Shown here in pieces: positions 1-5,689 of a DNA stretch of 11,928 bases. Each line of letters begins with the position of its first letter. Positions within the stretch are counted from its first letter, which is position 1. Source of the DNA: CAYLZN01 sp964387935 (GTDB lineage: Bacteria; Acidobacteriota; Vicinamibacteria; Vicinamibacterales; JAFNAJ01); NCBI GenBank assembly GCA_964387935.1, contig CAYLZN010000170.1, positions 1 through 11,928 of the forward strand. Direction: 5' to 3'. Under the pieces are notes generated by a model, which made no database searches, was not told the DNA's origin, and worked only from the letters and a program-made list of their open reading frames with translations. Both the position numbers and the translations under genes were made by a program.

Positions 1-27
1 CTCAGGGCTGGCGGGAGGAGTGACGGA

Positions 28-402
28 GTGCGTAAGGTGTCCAGGGACGGCGTGCGCCGTCGGCCGGAGGGACCGGCGACGAGGCCGCGGCCTCGTCGCT
101 GGCAGCGGGTGGTCGCGGAATACCCCGAGGTCGCCCGCGGCTACGAGGCGCTGCGCGCCGCGTGCAGCGCGTCGGGCCCGCTCGACGAGCGGACGGTCGC
201 CCTCGTCAAGCTGGCCGTGTCGGTCGGTGCCTCGGCGTCGCGCACCACGCACGTGCACACGAAGAAAGCCCTCGCGGCAGGCGTCGAGGCGGAGGCCCTG
301 CGTCAGGTGGCCCTGGTGGCGCTGCCGACGATCGGCCTGCCGCGGGCGCTCGACGCCCTGGCCTGGATCGAGGAGAGCGTCGCGGAAGTCGAGCGCGCGT
401 GA
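28..402 (+). CDS. Carboxymuconolactone decarboxylase (AhpD-like) family protein, cysteine-less
   Basis: A 124-residue protein whose middle and C-terminal part resembles the CMD/AhpD helical fold: an LDERTVALVKLAVSVG helix, a loop with His75 and His77, then KALAAGVEAEALRQVALVALPTIGLPRAL. In AhpD-type members the loop carries a redox CxxC followed by His; here it reads SASRTTHVH, so a thiol-disulfide role is unlikely and it belongs with CMD proteins of uncertain function. The start is GTG at 28 because GGGAGGAG lies at 13-20 with good spacing; no later ATG is available. The first 25 residues are strongly basic (RRRP..RPRPRRW), unusual for the family. A short open frame ends at a TGA at 21-23, so the gene may follow an upstream gene by 4 bp, but too little is in the window to judge. 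Fold assignment is fairly sure; substrate unknown. Confidence 0.75.
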   Translation: MRKVSRDGVRRRPEGPATRPRPRRWQRVVAEYPEVARGYEALRAACSASGPLDERTVALVKLAVSVGASASRTTHVHTKKALAAGVEAEALRQVALVALPTIGLPRALDALAWIEESVAEVERA

Positions 403-546
403 CCCCGCGGCGGGACGGGCGGTCACATCGCTGCTGACGGCGTACGGCGTGCGCCTCCAGCCTCGAGGTCTCCGATGTACGGCGGTGATGGACTGGCCGC
501 CAGGCGCCAGCGGCTCACCTAGCCAGCCGGCGATCACGGCCGGACA

Positions 547-2496
547 TCATGGTGTGTACCAGATCGGCGACGTGTAGGCGCGCTCGGTCACGGTCATGCG
601 CGTGCCCGGCAGCGGCTTGATGCCGAAGCGCTTGGCGTCGTACGCCGTCCAGCGCGGCGTCGGGATCTCGATCACGCGCGCATAATAGAACGCTCGTTGG
701 GACCCGCTGAACTCCGGATCGCGCCACACGGTAGTCAGCTCGGGCGCGCCGATGGTGTTGGTCCAGGTGGCGTTGGCCACATCAACGGTGTTGCCCACCG
801 AGGGCAGCTTGCCATCGGCGCCGGGCTTGCGGCCGCTGCTCCAGGCCACGTCGTGGACTTTCTCCTGCAGCTGGCCCTTCGCGTCGACCCAGCCCTTGAC
901 GATCTGGATGCGATCGAGATTGGCGCCGATCGGGTCGCGCAAGGCGGCGACGAGGAAGGTGGGCACTTTGCCAGCCGGCGCCTGCCTCAGGTCGCCGCCC
1001 ATCGGTACCCCCTTGGTGTAGCCGATCGCGCCGGGTGTGCGTGAGTCGGCGTCGGCGGCCACGAAGTCCCAGCCCCCGAAGAACCGTACCACCATGCGCG
1101 TGCCGGTGGTCGCATACGTCTCGCGGCGCTGCATCGCGTCCCAGATCGCCTCGCGCGTGTTCTCGGTCGCCCATACCGCCGCGTAGCCGGCGGCGGCCAC
1201 CTCCCAGTCCATGATCCTGACGCCAGTCTTCGCATTGTTCATGAACGTGGCGGAAAGCCGTTCGGGCGACGGCTCCTGGGGTGTGGTCTTGCCGAAGAAG
1301 TTGTCCTCCTCCATCGCCGTGAGGCCGGTGTGCGCGTCGCTGCTGCCGACGAGACCGAACTTGTAGGGATTGGCGCCGAGTGTCTGCTCGAGCAGCAGGC
1401 CGTTCTTCAGCGCCGCCCGGAGGTATTCGTACTGCAGCATGTCCTTCGACTTGGCCACGCTGCCATCGAGATTGCCCTTGTCCCACGTTTCGAAATCAGC
1501 GAATTCGTCGTTCGGCGACAGGAATGGATGCGCCTCGCCGTCGCCCTTCGTCTGCGTCGCTTCGTAGAGCCGCTCCCATTTCGCGCGTGTCTCTGCGTAC
1601 TCGCGATCGATCGGCCGGCCGAACGCTTCGACCACCGGGAACATCTGGCCGTTGCTCAGATTGCCGTTGTGCGCGATGGCCAGCACGCTGCCGCCGGTCT
1701 TCGTCTCGTAGGCCGTCATCCATTTCCAGAGGTCGGCCGGATTGTCGCTGCCCGGCGGATAGACGGTGAACGGCTCCACCTGGCTGGCCTTGCTGGCATC
1801 ATCGCGAAAGATCACGTTGCGGTGCAGGTTGTTGCCGCCGGTGTTCGAGGTCCACTCGTAGCCGATGAAGGCCGTGAAACGGCCCGGTGCGTTGAACGTC
1901 TCCGCCGCGGCGATGGTTTCCTGCCAGGCCGCCTTGTACGCGCGCGTGCCCGGTGCGTACATCAGGTCACGAGGGAAGGTCCCCTGCGAAAACGCGCCGA
2001 TGATTTCGAGCGCGGCCGCGCCGCCCTGGCCCGCCTGGATCATGTCGTACCATCGGCGGCCGGTCGGGTTGGCGACGACTTCGGGCTTGCCGGCGAAGAG
2101 ATCCGGGAAGAAGCCCATGTTGTCCGAGTGATCCGCCACAACGAGGAAATCCAGCGGCCGCGACAGCTTCACCGGCTGGCCGCTCGACGCCATCACTTCC
2201 TCACCGCGAGCGAACCGATACGCGTCGCGCGGGTTCAATCGTGCCCCGAACGCCCCCGCGTCCATCGAGAAGGCCGTGTGCAGGTGCGTTTCGCCGAAGT
2301 AGGGGCGCGTCGGGAAACTGCGCCCGGCGTACGGTGAGTAGATCGGCTTTGCGGGAAACGCGCGATCGGCCTTCCCTTTGTCCAACGACCCGGCGATCCC
2401 CGGCGGCGTGGCCTGCTGGGACTGCGCGCGAAGCGCCGTCCAGGCCAGACCGCCGCAGAGAAACACCCCGAGTACCACTGCAACCCTTGTCTTCAT
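547..2496 (-). CDS. Exported DUF3604 protein with PHP-like metal-binding motifs
   Basis: A 649-residue protein matching the DUF3604 family. The start at 2496 is chosen because it gives a clean signal peptide (MKTRVAVVLGVFLCGGLAWTALRA, cleavage near residues 23-25) and is preceded by a GAGGGGG ribosome site; an open frame continues upstream but lacks protein-like character. Visible motifs: GETHLHT at 68-74, ADHSDN at 121-126, IAHNGN at 274-279 and GSSDAHTG at 384-391. The HLH, DH, H and DAH ligands recall the metal site of PHP-type phosphoesterases, so a periplasmic or surface metallohydrolase is a reasonable inference, but no substrate is established. The last 130 residues (about 515-649) form the domain usual at the C-terminus of this family, ending in a TERAYTSPIWYTP motif. 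Length is normal and no frame is broken. It is tail to tail with the gene at 28-402, separated by 144 bp in which I see no convincing terminator. Confidence 0.88.
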   Translation of the reverse strand: MKTRVAVVLGVFLCGGLAWTALRAQSQQATPPGIAGSLDKGKADRAFPAKPIYSPYAGRSFPTRPYFGETHLHTAFSMDAGAFGARLNPRDAYRFARGEEVMASSGQPVKLSRPLDFLVVADHSDNMGFFPDLFAGKPEVVANPTGRRWYDMIQAGQGGAAALEIIGAFSQGTFPRDLMYAPGTRAYKAAWQETIAAAETFNAPGRFTAFIGYEWTSNTGGNNLHRNVIFRDDASKASQVEPFTVYPPGSDNPADLWKWMTAYETKTGGSVLAIAHNGNLSNGQMFPVVEAFGRPIDREYAETRAKWERLYEATQTKGDGEAHPFLSPNDEFADFETWDKGNLDGSVAKSKDMLQYEYLRAALKNGLLLEQTLGANPYKFGLVGSSDAHTGLTAMEEDNFFGKTTPQEPSPERLSATFMNNAKTGVRIMDWEVAAAGYAAVWATENTREAIWDAMQRRETYATTGTRMVVRFFGGWDFVAADADSRTPGAIGYTKGVPMGGDLRQAPAGKVPTFLVAALRDPIGANLDRIQIVKGWVDAKGQLQEKVHDVAWSSGRKPGADGKLPSVGNTVDVANATWTNTIGAPELTTVWRDPEFSGSQRAFYYARVIEIPTPRWTAYDAKRFGIKPLPGTRMTVTERAYTSPIWYTP

Positions 2497-2933
2497 CGCT
2501 GTCCCCCTCGCCTTGTGCGCGCCAGCCTGCCCCGGTTGGGGTCTCCCCGACGACCGACCGCCGTCCTCCATCGTCGCTGCGCCGTGCGTCAGCTCACTAC
2601 TTCCACGCCTTGGCCTTGACCTCGGTGAAGCGCGTCGGCTGCTTCTACCAGGGTTCCAGCTCGATGTGCTGGCTCGGCGTGACATCTTACCCCCTCGCAT
2701 CAACTGGAGGGGACGCTCACGGTCCTGGGTGAGCACAGGGCGGCCCCGTGCCGGGTGCCGCGTGCCCTGAAGGAAAGCGCGGAGACGGCGCGCGGGGCCA
2801 TCGGGCACGCAATCTCACTGGGAGTGAGTGACAGGACGGATCGACGGGTTCTTGAAGACTCGCGCCGTGCTGGCCACGCGCCGCCGGCCGCAGGCCAGGG
2901 CCTTCAGGTCCGCGAGCAGGCCAGCCGGCAATC
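2497..2933. other. Gene-poor interval between the DUF3604 and PEP-CTERM genes
   Basis: About 437 bp with no intact gene I can support. The stretch next to 2496 must carry the promoter of the DUF3604 gene, but I see no convincing -35/-10 or -24/-12 pair. On the minus strand it contains two protein-like fragments, annotated separately, which suggest this is debris from deleted genes rather than pure regulatory DNA. Confidence 0.6.
2597..2686 (-). pseudogene. Possible decayed C-terminal remnant of a lost gene
   Basis: On the minus strand the frame reads DVTPSQHIELEPW, an in-frame TAG at 2647-2645, then KQPTRFTEVKAKAWK and a double stop (TAG TGA at 2599-2594). The composition (PTRFTEVKAKAWK before tandem stops) looks like a natural protein C-terminus, and one base change in the TAG would give PWYKQPTRF. 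A TAA two codons upstream of VTP closes the frame, so no full gene remains. It lies 98 bp upstream of the DUF3604 start on the same strand. I do not recognise the family; this may be a chance reading. Confidence 0.25.
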
Positions 2934-2979
2934 TCAGCGAGACGAGAAGTCGTCCCGTGTCGGTCCGACCCAACGCGGT
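2815..2979 (-). pseudogene. Possible relic of a CopG/ribbon-helix-helix antitoxin-like protein
   Basis: One minus-strand frame, ending at a stop at 2817-2815, contains TGRLLVSLRLPAGLLADLKALA followed by a basic stretch (GRRRVASTARVFKNPSIR). The strand-then-helix pattern VSLRLP..LLADLKALA resembles ribbon-helix-helix antitoxins of the CopG/BrnA type, and what follows loosely resembles their PYQSLIKVFLAERI segment. There is no clear start codon or ribosome site, no toxin beside it, and the 5' part overlaps the last 46 bp of the PEP-CTERM reading frame in another frame. If real it is a non-functional fragment. Confidence is low because it rests on a short resemblance. Confidence 0.25.
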
Positions 2980-3638
2980 GATTTGACGACGTGCTCGCGC
3001 GGTCCAGCCCGGGCTGGGCCCCGCCGAGTTCTGGCGCACCTGGACGATGCCGATGGAATGAGCAGGGCCAGCCCGCTTCCGATCAGCAGGAGCGTCGCGG
3101 GTTCGGGCACCTCGGGCAGCACGTGGAATCTGAGGTCGCGGGGCGGGAGGCCCGCACCACCGTCGGGAAACAGCCGCGCCGTCCCGCCGCCATAGGTGGT
3201 TCCGCCCGTGCTGAACGCTGACTCCACACCCCACTCGAACGTGTTGTTGCCGACCATGAGCGTGTAGGTGTTGCCGACCACCAGGGTCACGCCTGCGAGC
3301 GACACGTCGGCGTATCCCCCGAAGCCCTCGACCAGACCCGCGAACACCCACGAGCCGAGGAGCGTTCCGGCCGTCCCCGCACCTTCGTGCAGCCGGTACT
3401 CGATCGTCTGGTCCGTCGCGACGCTGGCCATCGTGAAGTCCACGACGTAGACCCCGGCCACGGCCACCACCGCGTCCTCGGCGGTGAACGTCTGCCCGAC
3501 CCACGGGGCGATGTTGCGCGCCTCGTTCGACGTGTCCTGAATGATCGGCCCTGCCGCGCTGCGATCCGGCAGCACGAGGCCAAGCGCAAGGACGCAGGAG
3601 GGCAGCAGGAGGGCGGGCACCACCTGACGAGATCTCAT
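2934..3638 (-). CDS. PEP-CTERM sorting domain protein with unusual C-terminal tail
   Basis: A 234-residue exported protein. ATG at 3638 is preceded by CCGGAGG with 6-nt spacing; residues 1-29 form a signal peptide (basic start, hydrophobic core, cleavage near SAA-G at 28-30). The body (30-172) is Gly/Ala/Val/Thr-rich with beta-strand character (VGQTFTAEDAVVAVAGVYVVDF, VVGNTYTLMVGNNTFEWG) typical of surface PEP-CTERM proteins. The sorting signal is VPEPATLLLIGSGLALLI at 177-194, followed by basic SSRCARTRR. In this family exosortase cleaves near PEP and the protein then ends within a few residues of the basic cluster; here about 27 further hydrophilic residues follow, suggesting a lost stop or frameshift at the 3' end. 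No exosortase or EPS gene is in the window. A sigma-54-type element lies just upstream and the CGACA-N4-TGTCG operator about 165 bp upstream, so activator control is plausible. Confidence 0.82.
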   Translation of the reverse strand: MRSRQVVPALLLPSCVLALGLVLPDRSAAGPIIQDTSNEARNIAPWVGQTFTAEDAVVAVAGVYVVDFTMASVATDQTIEYRLHEGAGTAGTLLGSWVFAGLVEGFGGYADVSLAGVTLVVGNTYTLMVGNNTFEWGVESAFSTGGTTYGGGTARLFPDGGAGLPPRDLRFHVLPEVPEPATLLLIGSGLALLIPSASSRCARTRRGPARAGPREHVVKSPRWVGPTRDDFSSR

Positions 3639-3665
3639 CGGCAGCCTCCGGAAACAAGGTAGACC

Positions 3666-3682
3666 AGCAATTCGGGCACCAG
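3666..3682 (-). promoter_or_regulatory. Candidate sigma-54 promoter of the PEP-CTERM gene
   Basis: On the minus strand CTGGTGCCCGAATTGCT matches the sigma-54 consensus TGGCACG-N4-TTGCW at TGG, one C and all of TTGCT, with the required GG-N10-GC spacing. The predicted transcription start, 12 nt further on near 3655, leaves a 17-nt leader holding the GGAGG site and ending at the ATG at 3638. The 3801-3814 operator would sit about 150 bp upstream of the start, a normal enhancer distance. Confidence 0.5.
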
Positions 3683-3800
3683 TGCGGGAGGCTGTCCTGG
3701 ACGGTGCGCGGGTGACGACACCAGGGCGAACCTCTGCTGGGCAGCGACCTTTGTTCGTCCCGCACGGCGCGCCTTTTTTGACGGCTCGAACCTGGCAATC

Positions 3801-3814
3801 CGACATTCGTGTCG
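3801..3814. promoter_or_regulatory. Operator/enhancer inverted repeat CGACA-N4-TGTCG (copy 1)
   Basis: CGACATTCGTGTCG is a perfect 5-4-5 inverted repeat. The same arms and spacer length recur twice in front of the activator and porin genes (7274-7287, 7304-7319). It lies between the divergent PEP-CTERM and amtB genes, about 150 and 125 bp upstream of the two predicted sigma-54 start sites, so one site could serve both. Binding by the activator at 5690-7249 is inferred from the co-occurrence. Confidence 0.6.
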
Positions 3815-3905
3815 CTTCGATCGGACGATGTTCCGGCGCGGCGGGAGCGCCGCAACGGTCACGGATGTAACGACTTGCGCCAGAGCAGCCGACCCGAGCC
3901 CGGGT

Positions 3906-3921
3906 GTGCACCGCTCTTGCA
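3906..3921 (+). promoter_or_regulatory. Weak candidate sigma-54 promoter of amtB-glnK
   Basis: GTGCACCGCTCTTGCA fits the sigma-54 pattern at GCAC and at the full TTGCA, with correct spacing, but has TG in place of the near-invariant GG at -24. The start would be near 3932, about 89 nt before the amtB ATG and about 125 bp from the operator centre. The same bases contain TGCACC, one half of an NtrC-type site, so the element could instead be an activator half-site. It is the best candidate I found in the interval. Confidence 0.35.
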
Positions 3922-4020
3922 GCATCTGCCGGCAATCCTCGGGAGGTGAGGCATGGTCGAGTGGTGCAGGCTGATGGTTGCAGCAGGTCGAGGGTCGGCA
4001 GTCCACGCGGAGGTGCGGCG

Positions 4021-5316
4021 ATGAACGCGGCCGATACCGCCTGGATGCTCGTCGCGACCGCGCTCGTGCTTCTGATGACCCCGGCGCTCGGGTTCTTCTA
4101 CGGGGGCCTCGTGCGTGCCAAGAACGCGCTCAACACTGTGATGATGAGCGTCGCCGCGCTGGGCTTCGTCGGCGCGGCCTGGGTGCTCGTCGGCTACTCG
4201 CTGGCGTTCGCGCCGGGGGGGCCGTTGATCGGATCCCTGTCGCGCGCGCTGCTGTCGGGTGTCGGCCTCGAGGCGCAGGGCACCATCCCGCACATCCTCT
4301 TCATGGCGTACCAGGGAACCTTCGCCATCATCACCGCCGCGCTCGTGTCCGGCGCCATCGTCGAACGGGTGCGGTTCGGGCCGTATCTGGCGTTCATCGC
4401 CGCATGGAGCGTGGTCGTCTACGCGCCGGTGGCGCACTGGGTCTGGGGCGGAGGGTGGCTGGCCGGCCTCGGCGCGCTCGACTTCGCCGGCGGCACCGTG
4501 GTGCACGTCAACGCGGCGGCGGCGGCGCTGGTTGCCACCCTCGTGCTGGGGCCGCGCAAGGACTACGCGCGACAGGCGATTCTGCCCCACAACGTGCCCT
4601 TCACGCTGCTCGGCGCAGGCCTGCTCTGGTTCGGCTGGTTCGGGTTCAACGCCGGCAGCGCCCTGGCGGCGAACGGCCTCGCCGCGCTGGCGTTGGTGAA
4701 CACCATGGTGGCCCCGGCCGGAACGCTCGTGGCGTGGACCCTGATCGATCTGCAGCGGACGGGAAAAGCCACGGCCGTGGGCGCCGCGACGGCTATCGTC
4801 GTCGGGCTGGTCGCGATCACACCCGCCGCCGGGTTCGTCAGCCCGATCTCCGCGCTGGTGCTGGGCGCGATCGCGGCATTCCCCAGCTATTTCGCGCTCC
4901 TGTGGCGGGCCCGCACGCGTCTGGACGATTCGCTCGACGTCATTGCCGCGCACGGGCTCGGAGGAACCGTGGGCGCCCTGCTCACCGGCGTCCTCGCCGA
5001 CAAGGCGTGGAGCGGAACCGCGGACGGGCTGCTGAGAGGCAACCCGACCCAGTTGGCGATCCAGGCGCTCGCCTGCGTGCTGGTGCTGGCCTACAGCGCG
5101 GCGGCCAGCTACGTGGTCCTCAAGATGCTCGCCCTCTTCGTTCCGTTGAAGGTGCAGGCAAGGGAGGAAGGGCTCGGCCTGGACGTCAGCCAGCATGGCG
5201 AGGAGGCCTATGCGCGTGACGAAGGCGCCATCCTGATGCTCCCGCGAGGCGCCGGTGACGGCCCGGTGCGCGTGCGGCTGGTTCCCGGAGTTGAGACCGA
5301 AGGAGGTCGGGCATGA
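4021..5316 (+). CDS. amtB: Ammonium transporter (Amt/MEP/Rh family)
   Basis: A 431-residue, 11-helix inner-membrane ammonium channel. ATG at 4021 has GGAGGTG upstream; the frame stays open to a GTG at 3904 but that extension is not Amt-like. Hallmarks: GFFYGGLVRAKN at 24-35, the YQGTFAIITAALVSGAIVER segment with the pore Phe at 101, Asp154 before the first twin histidine (VVHVNA, His162), GWFGFNAGS at 205-213, and the second twin histidine in IAAHGLGGTVGAL (His311). These match the conduction residues His168 and His318 of E. coli AmtB. The C-terminal tail has the LDVSQHGEEAY motif (about 387-397) that contacts PII proteins, then runs roughly 34 residues beyond the usual end. The gene overlaps glnK by 4 bp (ATGA), the classic amtB-glnK coupling. 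The operator and the weak -24/-12 element upstream suggest nitrogen-responsive, activator-dependent expression. Confidence 0.95.
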   Translation: MNAADTAWMLVATALVLLMTPALGFFYGGLVRAKNALNTVMMSVAALGFVGAAWVLVGYSLAFAPGGPLIGSLSRALLSGVGLEAQGTIPHILFMAYQGTFAIITAALVSGAIVERVRFGPYLAFIAAWSVVVYAPVAHWVWGGGWLAGLGALDFAGGTVVHVNAAAAALVATLVLGPRKDYARQAILPHNVPFTLLGAGLLWFGWFGFNAGSALAANGLAALALVNTMVAPAGTLVAWTLIDLQRTGKATAVGAATAIVVGLVAITPAAGFVSPISALVLGAIAAFPSYFALLWRARTRLDDSLDVIAAHGLGGTVGALLTGVLADKAWSGTADGLLRGNPTQLAIQALACVLVLAYSAAASYVVLKMLALFVPLKVQAREEGLGLDVSQHGEEAYARDEGAILMLPRGAGDGPVRVRLVPGVETEGGRA

Positions 5317-5684
5317 AGCTGGTGGTGGCAGTCATTCGTCCGGAAAGGCTGGGCGACGTGCTCGAGGCCCTGTTCGACGCCGACGTCCAGGGGCTGACCA
5401 TCAATCGCGTGCAGGGTCATGGCGGCGAGACCGAGCAGGTCGAAACCTACCGCGGCACGACCGTGAAGATGGCGCTCTCGGAGAAGGTCCGGCTCGAGAT
5501 CGGCGTCTCGGATCACTTCGTCCAGCCGACCGTGCAGGCCATCCTGGGGGCCGCGCGGACGGGCGAGGTGGGCGACGGCAAGATCTTCGTCCTGCCGGTG
5601 GAGCGGATCTACCGGATCCGCACCGGTGAGGAGGATCGGGCGGCGGTCACGCCGGTGCAGGTCCTCGCCGCCGGCCGGGGCTGA
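5313..5684 (+). CDS. glnK: PII nitrogen regulatory protein (GlnK-like) with altered T-loop
   Basis: A 123-residue PII protein, expected trimeric, binding ATP/ADP and 2-oxoglutarate and blocking AmtB through its T-loop. The start ATG overlaps the amtB stop (ATGA), and GGAGG in the amtB end serves as ribosome site. Conserved parts: MKLVVAVIRPERLGDVLEAL, GLTINRVQGHG, Lys58, the TGEVGDGKIFVLPVE nucleotide-binding segment (about 82-96) and RIRTGEEDRAAVTP. Odd parts: compared with E. coli GlnK without gaps, Tyr46-Arg-Gly aligns but Tyr51, the uridylylated residue, is Val51 (YRGTTV instead of YRGAEY), and Gln39, which helps bind Mg-ATP/2-oxoglutarate, is Glu39. From memory a PII subgroup with GHGGETE..ETYRGT is widespread, so this is likely an Amt-dedicated subtype not controlled by GlnD. 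It ends 5 bp from the convergent activator gene. Confidence 0.93.
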   Translation: MKLVVAVIRPERLGDVLEALFDADVQGLTINRVQGHGGETEQVETYRGTTVKMALSEKVRLEIGVSDHFVQPTVQAILGAARTGEVGDGKIFVLPVERIYRIRTGEEDRAAVTPVQVLAAGRG

Positions 5685-5689
5685 GCGCG

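Larger units (their letters stand above)
3639..4020. promoter_or_regulatory. Divergent regulatory region between PEP-CTERM gene and amtB
   Basis: The 382-bp intergenic region holds, in order: a -24/-12-like element facing the PEP-CTERM gene (3666-3682), a T6 tract (about 3774-3779), the 14-bp inverted repeat (3801-3814), a 6-4-6 GC-rich dyad GCGGCG-GGAG-CGCCGC (3838-3853), a 5-4-5 dyad ACCCG-AGCC-CGGGT (3892-3905), a weaker -24/-12-like element facing amtB (3906-3921), and the amtB ribosome site GGAGGTG. I see no small gene in it. Confidence 0.6.

Noticed and set aside
403..546. Bidirectional terminator between the convergent CMD and DUF3604 genes
   Set aside because: Only a weak CTGGC/GCCAG pairing without a T-tract; not enough to call.
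1330..2337. Long plus-strand open frame of about 335 codons opposite the DUF3604 gene
   Set aside because: It is antisense to a well-supported gene, has Arg/Val/Ala-biased composition typical of GC-rich shadow frames, and no ribosome site or domain.
3859..5196. Minus-strand open frame of about 445 codons opposite amtB
   Set aside because: Its Arg/Glu/His/Gln-rich low-complexity composition is what the reverse of a hydrophobic transporter gives; amtB is certain on the other strand.
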